NCBI RefSeq assembly: GCF_004300825.1
Contig: NZ_CP036250.1
Span: 2,660,001 to 2,724,000 of the forward strand
Origin: Egicoccus halophilus
Lineage (GTDB): Bacteria; Actinomycetota; Nitriliruptoria; Nitriliruptorales; Nitriliruptoraceae
DNA: 64,000 nt
Direction of reading: 5' to 3'
The notes under the pieces were generated by a model that saw only the letters and a program-made list of their open reading frames with translations, was not told where the DNA came from and did no database searches. Position numbers and translations under genes: made by a program. Every line of letters begins with the position of its first letter. Position 1 is the first letter of the stretch. Below are positions 1 through 8,283 of this stretch, in pieces.

Positions 1-477
1 CACCACCCACAGCTCGGCGCCGGCCAGCGGCTCGGGTTGCCGGCCCATCTGCGCCTTGGGACGTCCGAACGCGCTGCGGTACGCGGTCACGCCGGCGATC
101 GCGACGACCTTCGGGGCCCAGGCCTCGAGGCGGGACACGAGCGCCTCACCGCCCTCCCGCAGTTCCGCCCGCGTCAGCTCCGAGGCGGCCGCGGTCGCGC
201 GTGGCACGACGTTGGTGATGGCGATGCCCCGATCGGTCAACTGCCGGCGGTCCGCATCGTCCAGGCCCTCGACCCGATCCAACACCCGGTCGGTGATGCC
301 GGCACGGTGCAGGGCCGGGTAGAACCGGTTGCCCGGATGCGCGAAGTGGGTCTGCGTCGCCGCGGTCCACAGACCCGGGTTGATCCCCACGAAGACCAGT
401 CGCGGCGGCCACTCGCCGACGAGGTCGGGAACCGTCGCGTCGCGATGAGCCTCGAGTTGCTCGCGGGACAGCCCCAC
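1..477 (-). CDS. mug: G/U mismatch-specific DNA glycosylase (Mug/TDG family), 3' end outside window
   Basis: Removes uracil or thymine mispaired with guanine in base excision repair. Reading from the GTG at 477, the protein carries the family's N-terminal signature VFVGINPGL (about residues 28-36), followed by THFAHPGNRFYPAL, and near the window edge the second conserved block VVAIAGVTAYRSAFG. This matches Mug/TDG proteins of actinobacteria. A stop codon lies directly before the GTG and a G-rich Shine-Dalgarno sequence (GTGGGGGCG) sits just upstream, fixing the start. The C-terminus (probably a few dozen residues) is cut off by the window start. The next gene upstream is a small Cys-rich protein on the same strand, separated by about 118 bases. 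Confidence 0.88.
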   Translation of the reverse strand, partial: MGLSREQLEAHRDATVPDLVGEWPPRLVFVGINPGLWTAATQTHFAHPGNRFYPALHRAGITDRVLDRVEGLDDADRRQLTDRGIAITNVVPRATAAASELTRAELREGGEALVSRLEAWAPKVVAIAGVTAYRSAFGRPKAQMGRQPEPLAGAELWVV

Positions 478-595
478 CTACGCCCCCACCGGTTCGACGA
501 CACGGAGACGCAGCCTGTCAGGCGGCACCGCGCGGCCGCCAATCCGTGCGCGCGCCCGGCGGCGCCTCACGTCGGCCGGCCGCCGGGAGACCGGG

Positions 596-829
596 TCACG
601 TCCAGGTGGAGCGGTCCCACGGGAACGGGCCCGCGGCCGCCGTCGGCGACACCGGTGGACGGCAGGCGATGGTCACCAACTGACCGTCGCGCCGTTCGAC
701 GCCCTCCAGGGCCGGGCAGGCCATGCAGAGTTCCACGCTGACGTCGACACCGACGCGGGCGCAGCCCACCAGGCCGCGTTCGTCGACGGGATGCAGGCGG
801 GGGTCGGTGCGGGGGCGTAGGCGCCTCAT
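596..829 (-). CDS. Small four-cysteine protein, function unknown
   Basis: A 77-residue protein with Cys at about 23, 35, 38 and 56 (C-x11-C-x2-C-x17-C), which could form a zinc-binding or redox knuckle. The core GVDVSVELCMACPAL followed by a GxxxxIxC strand resembles short Cys-rich hypothetical proteins common in actinobacteria, though I cannot name the family. The ATG at 829 is preceded by AGGAG with good spacing, which favours this start over an in-frame upstream one at 880. The C-terminal 20 residues are Pro/Ala-rich. It lies on the same strand as mug and may share a transcript with it. Confidence 0.6.
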   Translation of the reverse strand: MRRLRPRTDPRLHPVDERGLVGCARVGVDVSVELCMACPALEGVERRDGQLVTIACRPPVSPTAAAGPFPWDRSTWT

Positions 830-1217
830 GGCGTGATCTCCTGGCCGGACTCGCCCAGCCTGACCCCCGCCCCCGACCACTGGCAGGGCCGCAGGTCACG
901 TGGCGAGGGGACCATCGCCGGACCGCGCCGCGGACCGACGTGGAACCGGGCGGCCGGTTCCCCCCGGCCGCCCGATCGGATGTCGCGTGCCCGCGCGTTG
1001 TGGCCGGACGCTAGCTTGAAGCCTGCCTGAAGGCGCGACTTCGGAGCGGGTGTTGCGCTGCCGCACAGCGGTGTCCGGCGAATGGCGACGGTGGAGCGCG
1101 GGCGAAGGGAGCGGATCGCCCGCCGCCGAACCGCGAACGCCATGGCCTCGTATGCTGTTGCAACCCGTTCGCAGGCAGTCGCCGGTGTCCTCCCGCTTCC
1201 CCGCTCCGCATCCTCTC
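830..1217. other. Intergenic region between divergent genes
   Basis: This 388-base gap separates the minus-strand small Cys-rich gene from the plus-strand zinc importer. It holds the ribosome-binding site of the former (about 838-842) and, at 1151-1175, a TATGCT hexamer followed by a palindrome-like motif described separately. Open frames crossing it have no family resemblance and look like GC shadows. I see no RNA gene in it. Confidence 0.5.
1157..1175. promoter_or_regulatory. Candidate metal-regulator site upstream of znuC
   Basis: The 19-base sequence GTTGCAACCCGTTCGCAGG shares 13 of 19 positions with the better palindrome at 2897-2915. Like that one, it lies directly downstream of a -10-like hexamer (TATGCT, 1151-1156). 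That position would suit a repressor of the zinc importer such as a Zur/Fur-family protein. The assignment is inference from position and similarity only; the symmetry here is poor. Confidence 0.3.
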
Positions 1218-2036
1218 ATGGCGCCTGCTCCGGCCGTCGAGCTCGTCGACGTGACGGCCGGGTACGGCGCCGTGCCGGTGCTCGAGCGACTCTCGCTGCG
1301 CGTCGAGGCCGGTGAACTCGTCGGGGTCGTCGGCCCGTCGGGGGCCGGCAAGACCACGTTGCTGCGTCTGCTCACGGGGGATGCTGACCGCCACCACGGT
1401 GAGGTCCGGCTGTTCGGCGAGCCCGTGGGACGCCGGCCGCCCCGCCGGGTCGGGGTCGTGCCGCAGCTCGGAACGATCGACTGGGACTTCCCGTTGCGGG
1501 TGCGCGAGGCCGTCCTCCTGGGCCTGGTCCCCCGGACGCGTCGCGTGCCGTGGTTCGCCCGTGACGAGCGGCAACGGGTCGACACCCTGCTCGAGCGCCT
1601 CGGCATCGGGGAACTCGGTGACCGTTTCATCCGGGAGCTCTCGGGCGGACAGCAACAGCGGGTGCTGCTCGCCCGCGCGTTGGTCCGCGAGGCGGACCTG
1701 CTGCTGCTCGACGAGCCGACGTCCGGCGTCGACCTCGCCACCCGGCACGACGTCCTGCACCTGATCGGGGAGCTCAACGCCGAGGGCATCGCCGTGCTGC
1801 TCACGACCCACGATCTCAACTGGGTCGCGACGCACCTGCCACGCATCGTCTGCTTCGCCTCCGGCGTGGTCGCCGACGGGCCACCCGGGAGCGTGCTCAC
1901 CTCCGAGACCCTGATGCTCACCTACGGCGCGCCGATGCGGGTCGTCCGCGACGGCGGCACCGTGGTCGTCGTCGACGAGGAGCCGCTGCTGGAGGCCCGC
2001 TCCCCCGCCGTACCGCCGACGCGGCCCCTCGGATGA
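1218..2036 (+). CDS. znuC: Zinc/manganese ABC transporter ATP-binding protein
   Basis: ATPase subunit of a cluster A-I metal importer, on the cytoplasmic side. Of about 272 residues, Walker A GPSGAGKTT is at about 39-47, the signature LSGGQQQR at about 141, Walker B LLLLDEP at about 160-167, and the switch histidine lies in LLTTHDLNW. Length and order match ZnuC/MntB-type ATPases. The ATG at 1218 places the first beta-strand (AVELVDVTAGYG) right after the start; an in-frame ATG at 1152 would add an unconserved leader. The stop overlaps the start of the permease (ATGA), and the His-rich binding protein that follows makes zinc the likely substrate. Confidence 0.9.
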   Translation: MAPAPAVELVDVTAGYGAVPVLERLSLRVEAGELVGVVGPSGAGKTTLLRLLTGDADRHHGEVRLFGEPVGRRPPRRVGVVPQLGTIDWDFPLRVREAVLLGLVPRTRRVPWFARDERQRVDTLLERLGIGELGDRFIRELSGGQQQRVLLARALVREADLLLLDEPTSGVDLATRHDVLHLIGELNAEGIAVLLTTHDLNWVATHLPRIVCFASGVVADGPPGSVLTSETLMLTYGAPMRVVRDGGTVVVVDEEPLLEARSPAVPPTRPLG

Positions 2037-2890
2037 CGCTGCTCACCGAGCCCTTCGCGTACGCCTTCTTCACCCGCGCGGTCGTCGCCGGGGTGCTGGT
2101 CGGGGCGATGTGCGGCGCCCTGAGCGTGTTCGTGGTCCTGCGGCGGATGAGCTACATCGGGCACGGGCTCTCGCACGCGGTCGTGGGTGGCGTCGCCGTC
2201 GCGGTCGCCCTCGATCGGAGCCTCTACCTCGGTGCCGCGGTGGCGACGGTGATCTCGGCACTGCTCATCGACCGTGTGGCCCGGCGGCGCGGCCTGCACG
2301 CCGACGCGTCGATCGGCATCGTGACGACCGCGATCTTCGCGCTGGGTGTCCTCGTGGTGTCGCTGGTGCCGGTGCGGGTGAACCTCGAGGCGGTGCTGTT
2401 CGGCAACGTGCTGGGGGTCACCCGGGCCGACCTCTTCGTCGCGGGTGGTGTCGGCACGGCGCTGCTGCTGGTGCTGCTGCGGTGGTGGAAGGTCTTCGTC
2501 GGCGTGACCTTCGATCCACAGGTGAGCCGGGTGCACGGCGTACCCACCCAGGCGGTCGAGCTCGCGTTCAACCTGCTCGTCGCGGCGGTGGTGGTCGCCA
2601 GCATCCGGGTGCTCGGCGTCCTGCTGATCGCGGCGGCGGTCGTGATCCCGGGGGCGCTCAGCCGCCTGGTGTCCCGCTCGATCGGCGCGATGGCGCTGCT
2701 CGCGGTCGCGACCGGGGTGCTCGCGTCGCTCGTCGGGCTCTACGGCTCGTTCCATCTCAACGTGCCTTCGGGACCGGCGATCGTCCTCGTCGGCGCCGTG
2801 GCCTTCCTCGCGACCTACCTGGCCACCTCGCTCGCCGCGCGACGCCGGGTGCGCCGCGCGCGAGTTGCTGCCGCCCCGACTCCCTCCTAG
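2033..2890 (+). CDS. znuB: Zinc/manganese ABC transporter permease
   Basis: Integral membrane subunit of the ABC-3 (ZnuB/MntB) family, 285 residues, almost wholly hydrophobic with about eight to nine membrane segments. The N-terminus FFTRAVVAGVLVGAMCG and the following LRRMSYIGHGLSHA are typical of the family, whose cytoplasmic loop contacts the ATPase. The start ATG overlaps the znuC stop by the ATGA arrangement, indicating translational coupling. The substrate-binding protein follows after a 40-base gap that contains its own candidate promoter and operator. Confidence 0.92.
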   Translation: MTLLTEPFAYAFFTRAVVAGVLVGAMCGALSVFVVLRRMSYIGHGLSHAVVGGVAVAVALDRSLYLGAAVATVISALLIDRVARRRGLHADASIGIVTTAIFALGVLVVSLVPVRVNLEAVLFGNVLGVTRADLFVAGGVGTALLLVLLRWWKVFVGVTFDPQVSRVHGVPTQAVELAFNLLVAAVVVASIRVLGVLLIAAAVVIPGALSRLVSRSIGAMALLAVATGVLASLVGLYGSFHLNVPSGPAIVLVGAVAFLATYLATSLAARRRVRRARVAAAPTPS

Positions 2891-2893
2891 CGT
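2865..2893 (+). promoter_or_regulatory. Candidate promoter for znuA
   Basis: TTGCTG (2865-2870) and TAGCGT (2888-2893) are separated by 17 bases, a spacing typical of housekeeping sigma factors, although both hexamers match the consensus only partly. It overlaps the end of znuB and would start transcription close to the palindrome at 2897-2915. This would allow the binding protein to be made in excess over the membrane subunits. Confidence 0.35.
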
Positions 2894-2896
2894 CTT

Positions 2897-2915
2897 GTTG
2901 CGAACAGCTCGCAAC
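2897..2915. promoter_or_regulatory. Palindromic candidate operator upstream of znuA
   Basis: GTTGCGAACAGCTCGCAAC has two perfect 7-base arms (GTTGCGA/TCGCAAC) around a 5-base centre, between a -10-like hexamer and the GTG start of znuA. A similar motif lies ahead of znuC. The site would suit a dimeric metal repressor (Zur, Fur or DtxR type). No regulator gene lies in the cluster, so the protein that binds is unknown. Confidence 0.5.
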
Positions 2916-2930
2916 GATTCGAGGCCTCCC

Positions 2931-4037
2931 GTGCGTCCCCACTCCCGCTCATTGACGACCTCGTTGGTCCTCTCGTTGCTGCTGCTCGCCTGTGGCGGCG
3001 GGGACCCGTCCGCCGACCGGGCGACGCCGACCGAGGACACCGTCGCCGTCGACGACCGAGGAGACGCGTCCACCGGCACCGATGAGGCCGCGGACGAGGC
3101 GACGGACGAGGCGGAGGCCGGCGCGGTCCTGCGGGTCGTCGCCACCGTCGCACCGGTGGCCGATCTCGTGCGCCGGGTCGGCGGTGACCGGGTCGAGGTC
3201 GACACGCTGGTGCCCGCCGGCGCCGACAGCCACACCTACGAGCCCCGCCCGCAGGACGTTGTCGGCCTGTCGTCGTCGGACGCCTTCTTCGGGGTCGGGC
3301 TCGACCTCAACCCCGCCAGCGTCGCGCTCGCGGAGTCCTCGCTTCCCGAGGACGCACCCGTGCTGCTGCTCGGCGAGCACCTCGCGAGCGAGGACCTCGT
3401 CCACGACCACACCCACGACGACGGGCACACCCACCACGACGACGGGCACACCCACGACGACGGCCACACCCACGACGGGGCGGGGCCCGGCCCGAACCCG
3501 CACGTCTGGACCAGCGTCCGTCTCGCCGGCGACCTCGTCGAGGCGATCCGCGAGGGTCTGACCGACCTCGACCCCGAAGGTGCCGAGGCCTACCGGCAGC
3601 GTGCCGAGGAGCTGCGGAGCGAGCTCGCCGACCTCGACGACGCGATCGTCGACGCGGTCGCCACGATCCCCGACGACCAGCACACCCTGGTCGCCTACCA
3701 CGACGCCTGGAGTTACTTCGCCCGCGACTACGGCTTCGACCTGGTCACGGCCGTGCAGCCCTCCGACTACGCCGAGCCCAGCGCCGGTGACGTCCGCGAG
3801 GTCATCGACCTGGTCCGGGAGCACGACGTGCCGGCGGTGTTCGGCAGCGAGGTGTTCCCCACGGACGTGGTCGACACGATCGCCGCCGAGACCGGCGCGA
3901 CCTACGTCGGGGACCTCGCCGACGACGAGTTGCCCGGCGAGCCCGGTGACCCGGAGCACGGCTACGTCGAGCTCATGCGCCGCAACGCCGCAACGGTCGT
4001 CGAAGCGCTCGGGGGCGACGCCGCTGCCCTGGAGTGA
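2931..4037 (+). CDS. znuA: Zinc ABC transporter substrate-binding lipoprotein
   Basis: Extracytoplasmic zinc receptor of the cluster A-I family. From the GTG at 2931 the protein begins with a lipoprotein signal (hydrophobic SLVLSLLLLAC, Cys at about residue 21) followed by a long acidic Ser/Thr/Asp linker. The mature domain starts with VVATVAPVADLVRRVGG and has metal-ligand histidines in GADSHTYEP and PNPHVW. A His/Asp-rich loop with repeated GHTHDD units (about residues 156-184) is the hallmark of zinc-specific receptors. The expected C-terminal lobe residues (YHDAWSYFARDYG, FGSEVF) are present. An ATG upstream in the same frame (2865) would place the signal peptide too far inside the protein. 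Confidence 0.93.
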   Translation: MRPHSRSLTTSLVLSLLLLACGGGDPSADRATPTEDTVAVDDRGDASTGTDEAADEATDEAEAGAVLRVVATVAPVADLVRRVGGDRVEVDTLVPAGADSHTYEPRPQDVVGLSSSDAFFGVGLDLNPASVALAESSLPEDAPVLLLGEHLASEDLVHDHTHDDGHTHHDDGHTHDDGHTHDGAGPGPNPHVWTSVRLAGDLVEAIREGLTDLDPEGAEAYRQRAEELRSELADLDDAIVDAVATIPDDQHTLVAYHDAWSYFARDYGFDLVTAVQPSDYAEPSAGDVREVIDLVREHDVPAVFGSEVFPTDVVDTIAAETGATYVGDLADDELPGEPGDPEHGYVELMRRNAATVVEALGGDAAALE

Positions 4038-4061
4038 GCGACCGGCGTTGCGTCGCGGGCG

Positions 4062-4709
4062 TCAGGTCCGGAATCGGCTCAGGTCGATCACCACGAAGGT
4101 GGCCTCGGCCGTCGCGACCACCTCACCCTCGGTGCCGTCGGCACCGAGCACGCGCGCCTCGGCGACCGTGCGCCGCTTGCGCCCCTCGACGGCCTCCACG
4201 CGGGCCCGGAACCGCAGCGGCTGCCCGATCGGCGTCGCGGCGAGGTAGCGCACCGTCAGCTGGCCGGTGAACCCGGGCTCCTGGCGCAGCGTGAGCAGGT
4301 AGCCGAGCACGTCGTCGAAGATCGCCGCCACGATCCCCCCGTGGGACCGTCCCGGTGCGCCCTCGAAGGCCGCACCGAGCGACACCTCGGCGACCGCCTC
4401 GTCGGCCTCACGGTGGACCTCGATGGCGATGCCCATCGGGTTCCACGGACCCGACACGAAACACTCGTCGAAGTGCACGACCCTTCCGCCGTCGGGCACG
4501 TCGATGTCGAACATCCGGCGCTTGAGCTCCAACAGGTCCCGCTGACGCGGGGGCTGGCCTTCGAGGTCGGCCGCCACCCGGTCCGCGGTCGTCGCGACCC
4601 GCTCGAGCAGGTCCTCGTCGGCCTCGTGCGCGATCAGCGCGTGCGACAACCGGCGCAGCGCCGCGGCCGCTCGCGCCCGCACGTCGGCATCGGTCTCGGT
4701 CACGGACAC
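4062..4709 (-). CDS. Hotdog-fold thioesterase (PaaI/DUF4442-like)
   Basis: Likely acyl-CoA thioesterase acting in the cytoplasm. About 215 residues: a helical N-terminal extension (about 1-90) is followed by a hotdog domain with the family motif GRSHGGIVAAIFDDVLG (central helix) and the strand LTVRYLAATPIGQPLRFRA. The N-terminal extension is longer than in minimal PaaI proteins. The start is set at the GTG at 4709, which follows GGGGAGGAG; the in-frame ATG/GTG further upstream has no such site. It is convergent with znuA and lies downstream of the CNNM/CorC genes on the same strand. Its substrate cannot be read from the sequence. Confidence 0.78.
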   Translation of the reverse strand: MSVTETDADVRARAAAALRRLSHALIAHEADEDLLERVATTADRVAADLEGQPPRQRDLLELKRRMFDIDVPDGGRVVHFDECFVSGPWNPMGIAIEVHREADEAVAEVSLGAAFEGAPGRSHGGIVAAIFDDVLGYLLTLRQEPGFTGQLTVRYLAATPIGQPLRFRARVEAVEGRKRRTVAEARVLGADGTEGEVVATAEATFVVIDLSRFRT

Positions 4710-4759
4710 CTCGGCTCCTCCCCGGCGACCCGTCACCCGGCCGCCGACCGCCCGGGACC

Positions 4760-6157
4760 CTAGTGGCCGTCGTCCGCGCCACCCGCTTCGTCGCCGTCGG
4801 CACCGACCTCCTCCGGGGCACGGACCTCGATCTCCCCGGCCCGGCGTCCCTCGAGCGTGAGCACGGTCAGCTCCCAGCCGTCCACGGTCGTGAACCGGTC
4901 CCCCGGCTCGAGCAGCCGGCCGAGCTGCTCGACCACCGCGCCCGAGACCGTCTCCGCCTCGCCGTCGAGCTCCAGACCGGTGAGCCGTCCCAGTTCGTCG
5001 CGCCGCATCGTCCCTGGCACGACCCAGCTGCGCTCGTCCTCGGCCCGGGCGTGCTGTTCGGCGTCGAACTCGTCGGCGATCTCGCCGACGAGCTCCTCGA
5101 CCACGTCCTCGAGGGTCAGCATGCCGGCCGTGCCACCGAACTCGTCGACCACCAGGACGGCATGGCTGCGCTCGTCGAGCATGTCGCGTAGCAGCTGCTC
5201 GAGATCGCGCGACTCGGGCACGGCCGGGATGGGGCGCAACAGGTCGGCCACCGTCAACGCCACGAGCTCGGCGTCCTCACGGATCAGCACGTCCTTGACG
5301 TGCACGAGCCCCACCACGTGGTCGATGTCGTCGTGGTAGACGGGGATGCGGGTGTGTCCGGTCTCGGACGCGAGCTCGAGCACCTCGGGCAGCGTTGCGG
5401 TGTCGGGCAGGGCCGCGAGGTCGACCCGCGGGGTCATCGCCGCCTCCGCGTCGATGCGTGCCAGCCCCAGGGCCGCGTCGAGGACCTGCGCGTCCTGCAC
5501 CGTGATGGTGCCCAGCTGCTGCGACTCGGCCAGGGCCAGCGCCAGCTCCTCGGCCGTGTGCACGAGCTTGTGCTCGTCCACCGGCTGCACGCGCACGAGC
5601 CGGACCAGGGCGTTCGCCAGGCCGTTGAGCAGCAGGATCAACGGCCGCAGGGCGGTGACGAACCAGCCGAACGGACGCGCGAGCCGCAGCGCGACCTCCT
5701 CGGCCCGCGCCAGTGCCAGGTTCTTGGGCGCCATCTCGCCCACGACCATGTGCAGGAACACCACGATGGACAGGGTGATCGCGAGCGCGACCGCCGGGAC
5801 GAGCCCGGTGGGCAGCGCCGTCACCCCGAGCCAGCGCACCAGCAGCGCCGCGACCGCCGGCTCGGCGACCGCACCCAGGGCCAGCGAGCACATGGTGATG
5901 CCCAGCTGCGCGCCGCTGAAGGTGACCGACAGCTCGGTCAGCGCCTCGAGCGCACGTCCGGCGCGCGGGTCGCCGGCCTCGGCCGCCTCCTCGATGCGGG
6001 TCCGCCGGGCGGCCAGCAACGAGATCTCGGCCGCGACGAAGGCACCGTTGGCCAGCAACAGCACGAGACCCAGCAGGATCGCCCACGGGTTGACCGGGGT
6101 GTCGGCCGCCGCGCTCACGTCCACGGCCAGTGGCAGGGCAGCGAGCAGCTCGCTCAT
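4760..6157 (-). CDS. CNNM/CorC (HlyC/UPF0053) family membrane protein with CBS pair
   Basis: A 465-residue protein of the CNNM/CorC family, implicated in Mg/Co ion transport. Architecture: an N-terminal DUF21 membrane domain (about residues 20-210, motifs NGAFVAAEISLLAARRTRIEE and MVVGEMAPKNLALARAEE), a CBS pair (about 220-345, with GHTRIPVYHDDIDHVVGLVHVKD and DEFGGTAGMLTLEDVVEELVGEI), and a C-terminal CorC_HlyC domain. The start overlaps the stop of the preceding paralogue by four bases, so the two are co-transcribed and perhaps form a heteromer. The signatures are intact; nothing suggests loss of function. Confidence 0.9.
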   Translation of the reverse strand: MSELLAALPLAVDVSAAADTPVNPWAILLGLVLLLANGAFVAAEISLLAARRTRIEEAAEAGDPRAGRALEALTELSVTFSGAQLGITMCSLALGAVAEPAVAALLVRWLGVTALPTGLVPAVALAITLSIVVFLHMVVGEMAPKNLALARAEEVALRLARPFGWFVTALRPLILLLNGLANALVRLVRVQPVDEHKLVHTAEELALALAESQQLGTITVQDAQVLDAALGLARIDAEAAMTPRVDLAALPDTATLPEVLELASETGHTRIPVYHDDIDHVVGLVHVKDVLIREDAELVALTVADLLRPIPAVPESRDLEQLLRDMLDERSHAVLVVDEFGGTAGMLTLEDVVEELVGEIADEFDAEQHARAEDERSWVVPGTMRRDELGRLTGLELDGEAETVSGAVVEQLGRLLEPGDRFTTVDGWELTVLTLEGRRAGEIEVRAPEEVGADGDEAGGADDGH

Positions 6158-7473
6158 GGACGCACCGCCGGTCCGCCGGGTGGGCGGCGCAGCGCCAGCT
6201 CGGTGATGCGCACGCCCTCCACGCGGGTGACGGACAGCTCCCAGTCGTCGAGTGCCACCCGTTCGCCCGGCTCGGGGATGTGTCCGAGGCGGTCGAGCAC
6301 GAACCCGGCGATGGTCTCGTACTCACCGTCGGGGACCGGTACCCCGAACAACTCGTCGAGACGCTCGATGCGCAGCGAGCCCTTGACGAGGTGGCGGCCG
6401 GCGCCGACTCGGCGCACGTCGTGTCCGGCCCGGTCGAACTCGTCCTCGATGTCGCCGACGAGCTGTTCGAGCACGTCCTCGACGGTGACGATGCCCGCCG
6501 TGCCGCCGTACTCGTCGATCGCGAGCGCGAACGTGCGCTGCTCCCGACGCAGGTCGGTGATCAGGCGCCGCAACGGCTCGCTCTCGGGGACCGCCAGGGC
6601 CGGCACGACGACCGTCCGCAGGGGTGTCGTGGCGTGGTCCTCGGTCGCCACCTGCAGCAGGTCCTTGACGTGGACGGTGCCCAGCACGTCGTCCTCGTTG
6701 CCGGTGTGGACCGGGAACCGGCTGTGACCGGTTCGGCGGGCGGCCTGGCGCAGGTCCGCGAGCGTGTCGTCGGCCGCCAGCCACCGCACGTCCGGGCGGG
6801 GGACCATCACCTCGCCGACCCGGGTGTCGCCCAGGGCGACCGCCCGGCGCAGCAGTTCGGTCTGCTCGACCGTCAGGCTGCCCTCGGCGCCCGAGGCGCT
6901 GATGATGCGGGCCAACTCGTCCAGCGAGTGCCCGCCCTCGAGCTCCGCCGGGGTGTCGACGCGGAAGACCCAGCGGGAGACGGACTCGGCGGACCGGTCG
7001 AACACCCGGATGACCGGTCCGAGCACGATGCCGAACGCCCGGGTCACTGGCACGACCGCCCGCGCCACCTCGAGCGGTCGGGAGATGGCGAGGTTCTTCG
7101 GGAACAGCTCGCCCAGCACCATCTGCGCCATCGTCGAGAGCAGGAACGCGAGCGCGACCGAGACGCCCAGCGCCGCTCCCTGGGGGATGCCCACCGCGTC
7201 CAGCAACGGACGGATCAGCGTGTCCCCGATGGCCTGTTCGGCCACGTAGCCCAGGATCAGCGACGTCGCGGTGATGCCGAACTGCGCCGTCGACAGCGCG
7301 AACGACAACTGCGAGAGCTCGCGGACGACCATGCGGGCACGCCGGTCCCCCGTCTCGGCGGCGTCCTCGACCACCGGACGCCGCAGCGACACCAACGCGA
7401 ACTCGATCGCGACGAACAACCCGTTGGCGACGATGAGCGCCACGACGAGCAGCAACGCCAGGGCCCCGGTCAC
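6154..7473 (-). CDS. CNNM/CorC (HlyC/UPF0053) family membrane protein, first of a tandem pair
   Basis: Paralogue of the next gene downstream, 439 residues, same architecture: DUF21 membrane domain with NGLFVAIEFALVSLRRP and LGELFPKNLAISRP, CBS pair with GHSRFPVHTG and DEYGGTAGIVTVEDVLEQLVGDI, and a C-terminal CorC_HlyC domain. Tandem pairs of this family are common in actinobacteria and are thought to work together. The start is the GTG at 7471-7473; I see no clear ribosome-binding site ahead of it. The stop overlaps the start of the second gene (ATGA). Confidence 0.9.
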   Translation of the reverse strand: MTGALALLLVVALIVANGLFVAIEFALVSLRRPVVEDAAETGDRRARMVVRELSQLSFALSTAQFGITATSLILGYVAEQAIGDTLIRPLLDAVGIPQGAALGVSVALAFLLSTMAQMVLGELFPKNLAISRPLEVARAVVPVTRAFGIVLGPVIRVFDRSAESVSRWVFRVDTPAELEGGHSLDELARIISASGAEGSLTVEQTELLRRAVALGDTRVGEVMVPRPDVRWLAADDTLADLRQAARRTGHSRFPVHTGNEDDVLGTVHVKDLLQVATEDHATTPLRTVVVPALAVPESEPLRRLITDLRREQRTFALAIDEYGGTAGIVTVEDVLEQLVGDIEDEFDRAGHDVRRVGAGRHLVKGSLRIERLDELFGVPVPDGEYETIAGFVLDRLGHIPEPGERVALDDWELSVTRVEGVRITELALRRPPGGPAVRP

Positions 7474-7530
7474 GCGGGTGCCGAGGGCGGGTGCGGGCGG
7501 CGATGGCTGGGGTCGTCCACGCCGCGCAGG

Positions 7531-8184
7531 CTAGCGCTCCGCCGGCTGCGGCTGCGGTGAGCGGACCCGGACCAGCAGACGGCGGGCGTGCGCACGCATG
7601 TCGAAGTCCGGGTCGAGCAGCGCGGTGATGCCCAGGCCCGTCAGCCCGGCCAGCAACGTCTCGGCCAAGGCCTGTGACTCCGCGCTCGTCAGCGTGCGGT
7701 CCTCGCGACGCCAGGCGTCGGCGAACCGCTCGACCCGCCACCGGTGGCTGCGCATGGTGCGAGCGCCGACGTCCGCGTCGGTCAGTCCGCGTCCGACCGC
7801 CAGTTGCAGGTAGATGCGCGCGATCGGGCGGTCGTCGGTCAGAAAGGCCACGAACGCGTCGACGAGCTCGTCGAGACTGTCGGTACCGGCCCTGGCCGGG
7901 TCGGGGTCCACCGCCTCGATGGCCTCGCGCACCACCTCGAAGACGGCCGCCTCCTTGGACTCGAACAGGTTGTAGAAGCTGCCCGCCCCGACCCCCGCCT
8001 CGTCGGTGATGGCCTTCAGGGTGACCGCTTCGACCCCCAGCTCGGACACCAGACGTCGGGTCGCGTGCAGGATGCGTTCCCTGGTCTGCAGGCCCACCCG
8101 GTAGCGCGCCACCCACTCCTCCTCGTCGTCCGTGCGGATCGCCGACGGCGGTGGTCCCGGCCTGCCGGCGTCCTCGCTGGTCAC
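7531..8184 (-). CDS. TetR-family transcriptional regulator
   Basis: A 217-residue repressor with an N-terminal TetR helix-turn-helix: TRERILHATRRLVSELG, then VTLKAITDEAGVGAGSFYNLFESKEA (about residues 30-75), followed by a helical ligand-binding domain. The start is taken as the GTG at 8184; the frame stays open far upstream, but that part is only the antisense of the acyl-CoA dehydrogenase gene. It is divergent from that gene, and the two palindromes in between are the obvious operators. By analogy with FadR/PsrA-type TetR proteins the effector is probably an acyl-CoA, which is inference from context. Confidence 0.87.
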   Translation of the reverse strand: MTSEDAGRPGPPPSAIRTDDEEEWVARYRVGLQTRERILHATRRLVSELGVEAVTLKAITDEAGVGAGSFYNLFESKEAAVFEVVREAIEAVDPDPARAGTDSLDELVDAFVAFLTDDRPIARIYLQLAVGRGLTDADVGARTMRSHRWRVERFADAWRREDRTLTSAESQALAETLLAGLTGLGITALLDPDFDMRAHARRLLVRVRSPQPQPAER

Positions 8185-8254
8185 GGTAGTGCGCGCCCCG
8201 CCACCCGGGACGACGCCACCGTCGGCGCAGCGACCGAACCCGGACTTGCAGAAC

Positions 8255-8270
8255 TGGAGCGAACGCTCCA
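8255..8270. promoter_or_regulatory. Palindromic TetR operator candidate 1
   Basis: TGGAGCGAACGCTCCA is an inverted repeat with 7-base arms and a 2-base centre. It sits between the TetR gene and the acyl-CoA dehydrogenase gene, just downstream of a TTGCAG hexamer and just upstream of the AT-rich AATATGTA stretch that could be the -10 region. Binding there would block transcription of the dehydrogenase. Confidence 0.6.
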
Positions 8271-8283
8271 ATATGTAGCAGAC

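Noticed and set aside
2944-3960. Overlapping open frames opposite znuA, 77-336 residues
   Set aside because: Codon shadows of the His/Asp-rich coding strand; no start signals or domains.
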